Positions 28,286 to 37,206 of a DNA stretch of 64,000 nt are shown here, in pieces (the stretch's first letter is position 1; each line of letters starts with the position of its first letter). The notes below the pieces were generated by a model. The model was given only the letters and a program-made list of their open reading frames with translations, made no database searches and was not told the DNA's origin. Location: assembly GCA_913061095.1 (NCBI GenBank), contig CAJXVM010000024.1, positions 1-64,000 of the forward strand. Reading direction: 5' to 3'. A program made the position numbers and the translations under genes. Origin of the DNA: an uncultured Ignavibacteria bacterium (GTDB taxonomy: Bacteria; Bacteroidota; Ignavibacteria; SZUA-365).

Positions 28286-29301
28286 GACAGCCTCATCACA
28301 AGTGTGATGGAATACAGCTCCGGCGTGGAATGCACATCCAGTGCATGCGCTCCGGGATACAGCAGTTCGAGACGACGACGCACGTTCCGTAGACCGACGC
28401 CGCTGGTTTTGTCGCGCGCACCGCGGGAAGGAGTGTTTTCGACACGGAAATCCAGCGTTCCGGAATCAACCGTGAGCCGGATGCGCACAGACGTGCCCTT
28501 GGAATGGAGATCGCCGTGCTTGAAGGCGTTCTCCACAAGCGGCAGCATCAGCATCGGATGAATGCGGAGTCCGTCCGTCTCACCGCGGACCTCGAATCGC
28601 ACACGGTCCGGTTCCGGATGCTGCAGATTCTTCAGTTCGATATAGCTGCGAATCTGCGTGATTTCGTCGGTCAGATCCACATGTTCTCTTTCGATATTCT
28701 CGAGGAGGGTGCGCATCAGGTCGGACAGCAGCAGCATCGCGCGCGGGGCATCCGCAGGACTGTCGAGCGTCAGCGAATAGATGTTGTTCATGGTATTGAA
28801 CAGGAAATGCGGGCTGAGCTGCTGCCGAAGCATGGCGAGTTCAGCCTGTTCCCGCTCCCTGCGCATTTCTTCCCGCATGTTCTGCAGGCGAAACCAATCC
28901 GTCGAAAACCGCGCGCCCGTACTGATCGCCATGAAGAAAAACGCCTCGAACGTCAGGTACGGCGCGACCGTGAGACGCTCCTGAAAGAATGCATCCCCGG
29001 TGCCGAAATACCAGTCGAAAAACCGCGCATGCAGCAGAAACGCGCCCACCATGGCGGCGACCGTGACCATCAGCGATAGCACAAACCACACATACTTCCG
29101 CGGGGCCAGAAGACGGGGTGTGTACAGCAGGTAGTTCGCATAGAATCCTGCGGCCATGATGGAATAAAACGTCGCAGTCTTGAAGAGCAGTCCGGGAATA
29201 CCGAACTGCGCAACAAATCCGGGCGGATAGGTCAGCAGGACATTGAGCACGAAAAAGGCCCATCCGGCAAGGTGGATCAACGGAAGTTTCACGCGCTTCA
29301 T
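28282..29301 (-). CDS. LytS/YehU-type sensor histidine kinase
   Basis: 339 residues. Four membrane segments at about 8-27, 35-60, 70-92 and 113-130, with no large extracellular sensor, as in the simple LytS/YpdA group of FCB bacteria. A coiled linker leads to the His_kinase domain (PF06580) with QLSPHFLFNTMNNIY, phospho-acceptor His165. The HATPase domain has the N-box LPLVENAFKHG and a glycine-rich GVGLRNVRRRLELLYPG. Overlap with the LytTR gene confirms the pair. No clear ribosome-binding site precedes the ATG. Confidence 0.92.
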   Translation of the reverse strand: MKRVKLPLIHLAGWAFFVLNVLLTYPPGFVAQFGIPGLLFKTATFYSIMAAGFYANYLLYTPRLLAPRKYVWFVLSLMVTVAAMVGAFLLHARFFDWYFGTGDAFFQERLTVAPYLTFEAFFFMAISTGARFSTDWFRLQNMREEMRREREQAELAMLRQQLSPHFLFNTMNNIYSLTLDSPADAPRAMLLLSDLMRTLLENIEREHVDLTDEITQIRSYIELKNLQHPEPDRVRFEVRGETDGLRIHPMLMLPLVENAFKHGDLHSKGTSVRIRLTVDSGTLDFRVENTPSRGARDKTSGVGLRNVRRRLELLYPGAHALDVHSTPELYSITLVMRLS

Positions 29302-29684
29302 GCGTCAATAGTACTCACTGCCGTCGGTTCCTGCAATCAACGGGTTACAAACGGCCGAAAAATCGAAGCAAACGGCCTGAAACTCCCAATGACCGGCAGC
29401 AGTGAATTCGCAGGGGCTGCGATCGGTGTAAAAAATAGAGGACGGGACCGCCCGGCGCCCCCCTTCGAATGCGAGCGCCGATACTGCTTCCGCATGATCG
29501 GAGAAAGATGTGGCCCCCGCCGGACAGCATGTCCACGTTATGCTTCGTGAAAAACACAATCGGTGCATAAAAAAAATCCCCGGAATTCCGGGGATTTTCC
29601 GCATCGTACGGTATGATGTTCGCGCTGCGCCGTATCACCGGTACGGACGTGTCGGTGTCCGGCGCACAGCGAACAGCGTGCATG
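29302..29684. other. Intergenic region upstream of the LytS kinase
   Basis: A 383-bp gap that should hold the promoter of the kinase gene (minus strand) and holds the terminator of the glucan operon at 29569-29598. I see no further gene, repeat or RNA element. Confidence 0.55.
29569..29598 (-). terminator. Terminator of the beta-glucan operon
   Basis: AATCCCCGG-AATT-CCGGGGATT (29575-29596) flanked by a run of eight A on the left and TTTT on the right: on the minus strand the stem is followed by TTTTTTTTATG. A strong rho-independent terminator about 87 bp beyond the last gene of the operon. Confidence 0.85.
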
Positions 29685-31610
29685 CTATTTAACAAGCATC
29701 ATCGATTTCGTCTGTGTCTGACCGTTCACGGTAAGCGAATAGAGATAGCTCCCGCTCGGCAGATCCGACGCACTGAATGCGACTTCATGGGAACCGGAGG
29801 GAGTCCATTCGTCCACCAGGGTCGCGACCTCTTCCCCGAGCGCGTTGAACACACGAAGCGTTACGAATCCCGATGCGTCGAGCCGGTAGCGAATGGATGT
29901 CGACGGATTGAAGGGATTCGGATAATTCTGCTCGAGCACAAACTGCTGCGCATGCGGCATGGCGTCGACTGCGGTCGAGGAGGAATTATAGAAGTACATG
30001 TTGTCCACGTACACCGTGTTGGGATCGCTCACCAGCACGATCTGCGCAAGGTGTTCCTTTGTCGTCAGGCCGGTGAAGGACGCAAGGGGGATGTCAAGAC
30101 TCACCCAGGTCTCCGATGCGATCGCAGGTGTCGTGCTGCTGCTGAAGGTGAGTTCATGATTCACGTCATCACCGCCGCCGAACGCGCCGTCCGCACCGAA
30201 ATCAACGAGCTGGACTTTGAAGACCGCCGGCTCGGCCGTGGGATCAGGCGTCCAGATGTCCATGTGGAAATGCGTCATGTCCGTCGCATCGATCGTCTCC
30301 GACGTGAATTCGATGCCCGCGAAAACGAGATTGGAATACTTCTTCACGTCGTCGCCGGCGACCTGCACATCTGACACATCGGCGTTGTCCCACTCTGCGG
30401 ACCATGTATCGACCGTCACGTCAGTATAGGCGTTGCTGAACAGCGAGATCACATCGCCTTCAGCCACCGTGGGAGTCGGGGCGGGCTCCGTCGGCTCGGC
30501 CGGCGCGCTTCCCCGATAGAAATACACGTTGTCGACATATACCGTGTTCGGATCACTCACCAGCACAATCTGCGCAAGGTGTTCCTTCGTCGTCAGGCCC
30601 GTGAAGGACGCGAGCGGGATATCGAGGCTCACCCAGGTCTCCGATGCGATCGCAGGTGTCGTGCTGCTGCTGAAGGTGAGTTCATGATTCACGTCATCGC
30701 CGCCGCCGAACGCACCGTCCGCACCGAAATCAACGAGCTGCACTTTGAAGACCGCCGGCTCTGCCGTGGGATCGGGTGTCCAGATATCCATGTGGAAATG
30801 CGTCATGTCCGTCGCATCGATCGTCTCCGAATTAAACTCGATCCCCGCGAAAACGAAATTGGAATACTTCTTCACGTCGTCGCCGGCAATCTGCACATCC
30901 ATGACATCCGCGTTGTCCCAGTCGGCTGACCAGGTATCGACCGTCACGTCAGTATATGCGTTACTGAAGAGCGAGATCACATCTGCCTCGGCAACCGTGG
31001 GAGTCGGGGCGGGAGTATCGGGCTCATTCGTTGTCACGATTTTCTCCGAAAACGTGATATTGTCGAAGTAGATGACACGATCATCCGGCCTGCCGGCCAG
31101 ATCGAAATCAGGGAACACGATGATCTGATCGATATCGGTGGATTCCGGCTGTCCCAGCTTTGTGGAAAAATCGAACACCAGCTCTTCCCATTGATTCACG
31201 AGGGTATTTGCAACCTTGATCTCACCGGTCGATGCGCCTGTCGCTGTTGCGAACTTGATGCCAACATCACTGATGACCGATTTGTACACCATGATTTTCA
31301 CAGTGCAGTTCGTCTCGTCGAGTGTAAATGTGCCGATGTCCGCACCATGCTGTGTCTCGCATCCCGCCCAGGGATTGCCCGCCTGCAGCGCCGTGAAGCG
31401 AGCCACGGTTGCCGACGTGTTCAATCCTGATGCGTCAGGATTCGTTACGATTTCCAATGCGGGATTGGTATCGTTTTCAAAAACCGACCATGTCCATGAA
31501 GCACCGTTGCCGCCCTGTTCAAAATCAATCGGAGCGTTCTGCGCAAATGTCAGACCGCTCAACATGATCATGCACACAAGCGTCACCATGCCCGTACCAT
31601 ACGTTCTCAT
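29685..31610 (-). CDS. T9SS-secreted protein with two tandem glucan-locus modules (putative carbohydrate-binding)
   Basis: About 641 residues from the ATG at 31608-31610 (AGAGGA upstream), signal ending GLTFAQ. Residues about 20-205 form a beta-sandwich like a CBM4/9-type or choice-of-anchor domain (IDQIIVFPDFDLAGRPDDRV and then IYFDNITF). Two nearly identical modules of about 165 residues follow, each beginning APTPTVAExDVISLFSNAY and ending DPNTVYVDNxYFY, then a T9SS sorting domain (LEQNYPNPFNPSTSIRYRLD...TQTKSMMLVK). The same module occurs twice in the lipoprotein at 37187. Last gene of the minus-strand glucan operon, 55 bp after the transporter-GH3 gene. Binding of beta-glucan is inferred from context. 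Confidence 0.8.
   Translation of the reverse strand: MRTYGTGMVTLVCMIMLSGLTFAQNAPIDFEQGGNGASWTWSVFENDTNPALEIVTNPDASGLNTSATVARFTALQAGNPWAGCETQHGADIGTFTLDETNCTVKIMVYKSVISDVGIKFATATGASTGEIKVANTLVNQWEELVFDFSTKLGQPESTDIDQIIVFPDFDLAGRPDDRVIYFDNITFSEKIVTTNEPDTPAPTPTVAEADVISLFSNAYTDVTVDTWSADWDNADVMDVQIAGDDVKKYSNFVFAGIEFNSETIDATDMTHFHMDIWTPDPTAEPAVFKVQLVDFGADGAFGGGDDVNHELTFSSSTTPAIASETWVSLDIPLASFTGLTTKEHLAQIVLVSDPNTVYVDNVYFYRGSAPAEPTEPAPTPTVAEGDVISLFSNAYTDVTVDTWSAEWDNADVSDVQVAGDDVKKYSNLVFAGIEFTSETIDATDMTHFHMDIWTPDPTAEPAVFKVQLVDFGADGAFGGGDDVNHELTFSSSTTPAIASETWVSLDIPLASFTGLTTKEHLAQIVLVSDPNTVYVDNMYFYNSSSTAVDAMPHAQQFVLEQNYPNPFNPSTSIRYRLDASGFVTLRVFNALGEEVATLVDEWTPSGSHEVAFSASDLPSGSYLYSLTVNGQTQTKSMMLVK
29990..30485 (-). 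repeat. Intragenic module repeat, unit A
   Basis: About 495 bp nearly identical at DNA level to 30518-31014 (offset 528 bp). It encodes the second copy of the ISLFSNAY module. The similarity extends to synonymous sites, which points to recent duplication or conversion. Confidence 0.8.
30518..31014 (-). repeat. Intragenic module repeat, unit B
   Basis: Partner of 29990-30485 and first module in the protein. More distant versions are in the gene at 37187-39109, around 37200-37690 and 37722-38215. Confidence 0.8.
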
Positions 31611-31665
31611 TTTATCCTCTGCATAACTGATGAAACAATGACCGCCATACTGGTGGTGCAATTTG

Positions 31666-34600
31666 TCAGGTTTGGTCATACGTCAATCCATATCCGAACG
31701 GGAATAACGGATCATAGGGATCGTCACCCCGGTTCCAGTTGTCCCGATCGCTGCGGGGCCAGGAAAAGCGCAGCTTCCCGGTAAAATCCTCGTCCCCACA
31801 CAGCACATCCGCGATACCCTGGCCCTCCGATCCGGGCAGCCAGGCCGCGACGAATGCCTGTGATTCCTCAAGTTCACTGTTGACGACCAGCGGCCGGCCG
31901 GACAGCAGTACCGCAACAACGGGAATTCCCTGTGCCCGAATGCGCCGGATCGTCTCAAGATCCTCGGGATGCATGCTGGCGAGTTCCAGCGAACTGCGGT
32001 AGGGTTTCATCACCATATCCGGACGCTCCAGGGATGATCCCAGCGCGACCGATTCGCCTTCTCGCACATCTCCCAGCCCCTCCGCGTAGGGAAGCTCACC
32101 GATAACGACGACGGCGGCATCAAACGATGCGTTATCGGCGGCGGAGCCATCCACGCTCAGCACTGCATCGGACAGCCGCGATTGCAGCGCTTCCCAGATC
32201 GACGTGCCGCCCTCAATGGACGCATTGTCTGATACTCCCTGCCAGGCGATGGTGAATCCGCCGCACTGATGCCCCCGGTTGTCCGCGCTTTTCCCGGCGA
32301 CGAGGATGCGCCCGTTCCCTTTCAGCGGCAATATGCCTTCGTCGTTCTTCAGCAGCACAAGGGATTTGCGGACCGCCTCGCGCGCGACTTCCCTGTGGTC
32401 ATCAGAGCCGAAACTCGGATGATTCGACAGTTCGCGCTCCGCGGGTCGAGGCTGATCGAAAAGGCCGGCAATGAATTTCACGGTCAGGATCCTGCGCACG
32501 GCATCGTCGATGCGCTCCATGGGAATGGAGCCGTTCGCGATGAGGCCGCGCATGGTGCTGATGAACTCTTTCCATTTCTCCGGAACCATCACCATGTCGA
32601 TCCCGGCATTGATCGCGAGAGCGACGGCCTCGCCAAAATCGTCCGCCAGCTGATCAATACCGTTCCAGTCCGATATCACAAAGCCGCGGAATCCCAGTTC
32701 CGTTTTCAGCACATCCGTCAGGAGGTACTTGTGTCCATGGCACTTGTTCCCGTTCCAGCTGTTGTATGATGCCATCACGGTTAGGGCGCCTGCTTCCAGC
32801 GCATCATAATACGGGCGGATGTGTGTCTTCTGCAGTTCCGCGAGCGAGACGGCCGTGTCCCCCTGGTCAATCCCGTCCGTCGTGCCACCATCGCCGACCC
32901 AGTGCTTCGCACAGGCCACGACATGCTCCTGTCCGAAATCTCCCTGCAGTCCTTTGACAAAGCGCCCGCCGCAGAGGCGCACGGTCTCCGGATCCTCGGA
33001 ATAGCTTTCGTATGTGCGGCCCCAGTGATCATTCCGCGCCACCGCAAGCGTGGGCGCGAACGTCCACTCCACACCGGTCGCCCGCACTTCCCGCGCGGTG
33101 ACACGTGCGATGCGCTCGAGCAGATCGGGATCACCCGTGGCGCCGAGCCCGATGTTGTGTGGAAACACCGTCGCACCGCGAACGTTGTTATGCCCGTGAA
33201 TCGCATCGACGCCATAGAGAATGGGAATCGCGAGATGCTCCGCATCTTCTTCCACCGAGGCCATCCAGTATGCGTCGTTCATCGCGACCCAGTCGGCGGG
33301 CGTGTTCTCACCGGGGACCGAGCCGCCGCCGCTGAGCACCGATCCGAGATGATAGGCCTTCACCTCTTCGGGACTGACAGCAAGACGCTCGGTCTGCGTC
33401 ATCTGCCCTATTTTCTGATCGAGATTCATGCGAGAAAGCAATGCCTCGACCTTCTGCGCGATATCGTTCTGTTCCATAATCTGATCCATGACCTCTGCGT
33501 GTTGAAGAGCAACGGTAGTCAGTTCCGGCGAAGTCTCCTCAGCACTCCCCCGCCTTCGTTCCAGCTCGACGCGTACTTCGTGTGCAGTCTGTTCGGTGAT
33601 GGGGAAACGCGCGATCGCCCATATGGCGATGGCGGACGTCACCATCGGGATCCCGGCATCGAAAAGCCGCATCAGGAAAATGGTGCGCTCCGACTGCATC
33701 CCTTCGTTGGCGACATCGAAACCCGTCGCTTCGAGAAGGAATCCGCCGCCGGCCAGCGCCGCCGCCATTCCGAGTTTCACCACCCACCAGAAAATCGAAC
33801 CGAACATGCCCTCGCGCCGTTCGAAGGTGGTCAGTTCGTCGACGTCGACGACATCCGCGACCATGGAGCCCATGAGTGTGAACAGGCCGCCGAGGCCGAA
33901 TGCGAGCAGCGGGGCGGGCAGCAAAACGAGCCAGGGATACGACGGATTGTAGCAGAACCACTTGAGACCGTAGCCGAGGATGGAGATTCCCGTCGACCAG
34001 AAGAACGCACGTCGTTTGCCGATCTTCGTGCCAAGCCAGGTGATTAGCACGATTACGCCAAACGTGGAGATTGCGCCCAGTGTGCCGGCGTACCCGGCGT
34101 ACTCCGCTCCGAGCTGCTGATTGCCCGCGAATACGTAATAGATGATCACGTAAAACTGGAAAGAGGAAACCAGCATGAAGCCGTTGAAGACCATGAACGT
34201 CGCGACGCACAGCTTGAGGAAGGGGCCGGATTTGACCGTCTGACCGAATCCTTTGAAAAACTCAACCATGTCACGACGAAACGCCTTCGCAGCTCCGCCC
34301 ACGCGCTTCGCTTTTCCCTCGCTCACTGCAATGTCGCGGAACGGTTCTCGCAGAAAAAGGGCCGGGAGAATGCCGATGCCGATCGTGACAAATGCGATAA
34401 TGATTGCGAGACCGGCGGCTCCGTCAACCTGATCGTTGAAAAACCCCTTATAGGTCATGATCCAGAGAAACCACGGGGACACGACATAGGCCAGCTGGCC
34501 GATAAAGTTCTGTACTCCCATCAGTCGTGTGCGCTCATGATAGTCGGGTGTGAGTTCATACCCGAGAGCGACCCAGGGAGTAGCAAACACCGTATAGCCG

Positions 34601-34989
34601 AGATAGAAGATGATGGATCCGACGAGGAAAAAGATGAAATAGAATGTCTCGCTCTGTCCCCGCGGAAGCTGCCAGAGCAGCGCAAAGGTGATACCGGCGA
34701 TGATCGCGCCGACGAAAATGAACGGCCGGCGCCGGCCCCATCGCGTCCGGGAATGGTCGGAAATGTATCCCATCAGTGGGTCGGTCAAGGCATCGGTCAG
34801 TCGCGGAAGCGCTCCGAGCAGCCCGACCAGCGCAGGATTCATTCCCAGACCGAGGTTGAGGACGATGATCATCCCGCCGCTTGCCGCGGCCAGTGTATTG
34901 TTGATGAACGCCCCCAGCCCATAAATCACCTTATGGGTGAAGGAGATGCGATCTTCCGGTGCGGTGGCGTACCGCTCGCCTGCTTTCAT
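31666..34989 (-). CDS. Fusion: GPH/MFS-type sugar transporter + GH3 beta-glucosidase in one polypeptide
   Basis: About 1107 residues, one uninterrupted frame (ATG at 34987-34989; a GTG five codons upstream is possible). Residues 1-465 are a 12-helix glycoside-pentoside-hexuronide symporter: DALTD (two Asp spaced like MelB D55/D59), then SDHSRTRWGRRRPFIF, the family loop motif. Residues 466-505 are a charged helical linker. Residues 506-1107 are a complete GH3: KVEALLSRMNLDQKIGQMTQ, VDAIHGHNN, VACAKHWVGDG, nucleophile Asp774 in GFVISDWNGI, and the C-terminal half with SLVLLKND and PFGYGLTY. GPH proteins normally have both ends in the cytoplasm, so the enzyme would meet imported disaccharide at the inner face. 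Fourth gene of the glucan operon. Either half alone would be routine; the join is unusual. Confidence 0.9.
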   Translation of the reverse strand: MKAGERYATAPEDRISFTHKVIYGLGAFINNTLAAASGGMIIVLNLGLGMNPALVGLLGALPRLTDALTDPLMGYISDHSRTRWGRRRPFIFVGAIIAGITFALLWQLPRGQSETFYFIFFLVGSIIFYLGYTVFATPWVALGYELTPDYHERTRLMGVQNFIGQLAYVVSPWFLWIMTYKGFFNDQVDGAAGLAIIIAFVTIGIGILPALFLREPFRDIAVSEGKAKRVGGAAKAFRRDMVEFFKGFGQTVKSGPFLKLCVATFMVFNGFMLVSSFQFYVIIYYVFAGNQQLGAEYAGYAGTLGAISTFGVIVLITWLGTKIGKRRAFFWSTGISILGYGLKWFCYNPSYPWLVLLPAPLLAFGLGGLFTLMGSMVADVVDVDELTTFERREGMFGSIFWWVVKLGMAAALAGGGFLLEATGFDVANEGMQSERTIFLMRLFDAGIPMVTSAIAIWAIARFPITEQTAHEVRVELERRRGSAEETSPELTTVALQHAEVMDQIMEQNDIAQKVEALLSRMNLDQKIGQMTQTERLAVSPEEVKAYHLGSVLSGGGSVPGENTPADWVAMNDAYWMASVEEDAEHLAIPILYGVDAIHGHNNVRGATVFPHNIGLGATGDPDLLERIARVTAREVRATGVEWTFAPTLAVARNDHWGRTYESYSEDPETVRLCGGRFVKGLQGDFGQEHVVACAKHWVGDGGTTDGIDQGDTAVSLAELQKTHIRPYYDALEAGALTVMASYNSWNGNKCHGHKYLLTDVLKTELGFRGFVISDWNGIDQLADDFGEAVALAINAGIDMVMVPEKWKEFISTMRGLIANGSIPMERIDDAVRRILTVKFIAGLFDQPRPAERELSNHPSFGSDDHREVAREAVRKSLVLLKNDEGILPLKGNGRILVAGKSADNRGHQCGGFTIAWQGVSDNASIEGGTSIWEALQSRLSDAVLSVDGSAADNASFDAAVVVIGELPYAEGLGDVREGESVALGSSLERPDMVMKPYRSSLELASMHPEDLETIRRIRAQGIPVVAVLLSGRPLVVNSELEESQAFVAAWLPGSEGQGIADVLCGDEDFTGKLRFSWPRSDRDNWNRGDDPYDPLFPFGYGLTYDQT

Positions 34990-35080
34990 GCGCCTGAACT
35001 CCACGTGTCAATGGGTTTCTCCGGTGCGATCGGACAACACAGCGGTTGTCGCCTTCTGCCGTGCTCTATGCCGGAAGGAG

Positions 35081-35902
35081 CTATGATGCGACCTCCTCGT
35101 ACACGCGCACATAGTCGATGAGCATGCGCTGCGGGAATATGGTATTCTCGTTCGGCGCGCCGACCCAGCCGCCGCCGACGGCCAGATTGAGGATGATGTA
35201 GAATGGATGATTGAACACCCATTCACCGGGAACATCCTCGCGCGAAACGGTGTGGTACAGGGTGCCGTCAACAAACCAGCGGATCTCATCCGCCTTCCAT
35301 TCGACAGCGAAGGTGTGAAATCCCGTGTCGAAACGGTCATTGGGGAGGTCGTACCGCTTCGTCACCGCCTGGGCCGCGGAATATCCCGGCCCGTGGAGAC
35401 TGCCGTGAAGGGTGCTCGGCTGCTGTCCGCGATACTCCATGATGTCGATCTCGCCGCACTGCGGCCAGCCGACCGTTTCGATGTTCGCGCCAAGCAACCA
35501 GAACGCGGGCCACATGCCCTGGCCCCAGGGCAGCTGAATACGCGCTTCGAAGCGTCCGTACGTGCGTTCGAACAAATCCCGGGTCACGATACGCGCCGAT
35601 GTATAGGGCTGTCCGAGGTACGATTCCTTTCGCGCCGTGATCACGAGGTTTCCTTCGCCATCGAGCGACGCGTTTTCGGTTCTGTCAGTGTCGTATTCCA
35701 GCTGGGCGTTCCCCCAGTCCGTTCCGATGTCATGATCCCACTTCGTCGAATCCGGCGGGAGCCCGGCGGCACCGTCAAATTCGTCCTGCCAGACGAGCCT
35801 CCACTGGGAGGATCCCGGATCGGAAGCGTCGTCACCGCAGCCACTGAGGAAAAGGCCGAGAGTCAGCATGGTGAGACAACTCTGTATAAGGATGTGTTTC
35901 AT
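35081..35902 (-). CDS. GH16 endo-beta-glucanase (laminarinase-like) lipoprotein
   Basis: 273 residues. Lipobox LSGC with Cys22, so membrane-anchored outside the cytoplasm. GH16 fold throughout: WQDEFDG, GRFEARIQLPWGQGMWPAFW, and the catalytic signature GEIDIMEYRG with nucleophile Glu151, Asp153 and acid/base Glu156 (the E-x-D-x-x-E form with Met typical of laminarinases and related 1,3-beta-glucanases rather than 1,3-1,4 lichenases), FHTFAVEWKADEIRWFVDG, and a final MLIDYVRVYE. It would cut beta-1,3-glucan chains outside the inner membrane. Its ATG overlaps the stop of the ROK gene by 4 bp; the transporter-GH3 gene follows after 91 bp. Confidence 0.93.
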   Translation of the reverse strand: MKHILIQSCLTMLTLGLFLSGCGDDASDPGSSQWRLVWQDEFDGAAGLPPDSTKWDHDIGTDWGNAQLEYDTDRTENASLDGEGNLVITARKESYLGQPYTSARIVTRDLFERTYGRFEARIQLPWGQGMWPAFWLLGANIETVGWPQCGEIDIMEYRGQQPSTLHGSLHGPGYSAAQAVTKRYDLPNDRFDTGFHTFAVEWKADEIRWFVDGTLYHTVSREDVPGEWVFNHPFYIILNLAVGGGWVGAPNENTIFPQRMLIDYVRVYEEVAS

Positions 35903-37206
35903 ATGCGCACCTGATGATATCGCGGAGATGAAAAAAGTGTCGGATCGGCGAATGCGGCGTTGAGGACAAGTGTTGATGCACCAATGGCGACCGCGCTGGG
36001 ACCAAGCTCACCGATACAGATCTCGGTTGCTGCGACGGATGTAACATAGGTGCGCTCGCGCACGATGGACCGCAGACGTTCGAGCAGCAGATCTCCCGCC
36101 CGCGTGAGGCTGCCCCCGAGAATGATCATGGCGGGATTCATCACATTGAGCAGTCCGGCAATCGCGATGCCGAGATGCTCTGCCGCTTCACTGACAACTT
36201 TCGCGGCAAGGGGATCCCCCGCGCGTGCGGCATCCGCAAGCTGGAGAATTGTCATTTCTTCCGAGCTGAGAGCTGTCTGCTGATACAGCGATCGCAGCGC
36301 CCGGGCACGCGCCAGCAGTGCATCCGTCCCGATAAAGGTTGCCAGGCAGCCCCGCAGACCGCAGACGCAGGGATCGCCTTTCGGGTCAACGGTCATGTGG
36401 CCGATTTCTCCAGCCACCCCGGTGCTCCCGCGATAGATTTCACCACCGAGAATGATGCCCGCTCCGATGCCAGTCGCAACCTTGATGTAGGTAAAGTCCC
36501 GCACATCCCGGCCGGCCCCCCACCATCCTTCCGCAAGCGCACCGAGATTCGCGTCGTTATCCACCAGTATCGGGACGCCGTATCGCCGGTGCAGATTCTC
36601 CAGCCCGATGCGTCCGCGCCAGGATGGCAGCACAACATCTGATATGCGCTGCAGATGGCGAGGATCGACAGGGCTGGGGACCGCGACCCCGATCCCGAGC
36701 AGCCTGCGTGTTCCATTGCCATTGCGTCCCATGCATTCGTCACATAATTCCATCACCGCGGATCGGCTTGCCTCGACGTCTCCGTCGACCGGTCGCTCGC
36801 GCTCCTTCCACTCCAGCACTTTTCCGCGCAGATCCGTCAATGTGACCGAAATGTGCGTCGCTCCGAAATCCACTCCCAGGATTTCGAACGCATCGTCCTG
36901 GAATTCCAGCACGACTGGCCGTCTGCCGCCGCTGGAGGGTTCCATCCCGACTTCCGCCACCAGTCCCGATTGAAGCAGTTTTCGCACGATGTCCGACACC
37001 GTCGAGCGCGCGAGCTTCGTGCGCCGGGCGATGTCGGCGCGGGAGATGCGACGCTCCCGCCATATCAGCTCAAGGACGATATCGGCGAGTGAACGCGGTG
37101 CCTGCGTTCCCGGGAGCGACAGGTCTGCTCCGTACGTGGCATCGGTATTCAGCCCGATCGAGGCCGCGGGCAGATTCGAGAGCGGTTTATTCGTGGAAGT
37201 AAACAT
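35899..37206 (-). CDS. ROK-family transcriptional regulator of the glucan locus
   Basis: About 435 residues from the ATG at 37204-37206, which overlaps the end of the upstream gene by 20 bp; longer in-frame starts are less likely. Residues 35-95 form a winged helix (SRADIARRTKLARSTVSDIV). The ROK sugar-kinase-like domain has LGVDFGATHISVTL, DNDANLGALAEGWWGAG, GIGAGIILGG and the zinc motif CVCGLRGCL; the usual Glu after GCL is Ala. Such NagC/XylR-type proteins release DNA on binding a sugar or sugar phosphate. Second gene in the operon, so likely autoregulated. Candidate operators lie at 39190-39204 and 39325-39344. Confidence 0.88.
   Translation of the reverse strand: MFTSTNKPLSNLPAASIGLNTDATYGADLSLPGTQAPRSLADIVLELIWRERRISRADIARRTKLARSTVSDIVRKLLQSGLVAEVGMEPSSGGRRPVVLEFQDDAFEILGVDFGATHISVTLTDLRGKVLEWKERERPVDGDVEASRSAVMELCDECMGRNGNGTRRLLGIGVAVPSPVDPRHLQRISDVVLPSWRGRIGLENLHRRYGVPILVDNDANLGALAEGWWGAGRDVRDFTYIKVATGIGAGIILGGEIYRGSTGVAGEIGHMTVDPKGDPCVCGLRGCLATFIGTDALLARARALRSLYQQTALSSEEMTILQLADAARAGDPLAAKVVSEAAEHLGIAIAGLLNVMNPAMIILGGSLTRAGDLLLERLRSIVRERTYVTSVAATEICIGELGPSAVAIGASTLVLNAAFADPTLFSSPRYHQVRI

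Noticed and set aside
29302-29684. Possible small gene in the gap before the LytS gene
   Set aside because: The frames present have no start signals or domain and overlap on both strands; nothing beyond the terminator is supported.
35560-35580. Extra TTCGAACAAA copy as a third ROK operator
   Set aside because: It lies inside the GH16 coding sequence, where the codons (LFERTYG) explain it, and there is no promoter nearby.
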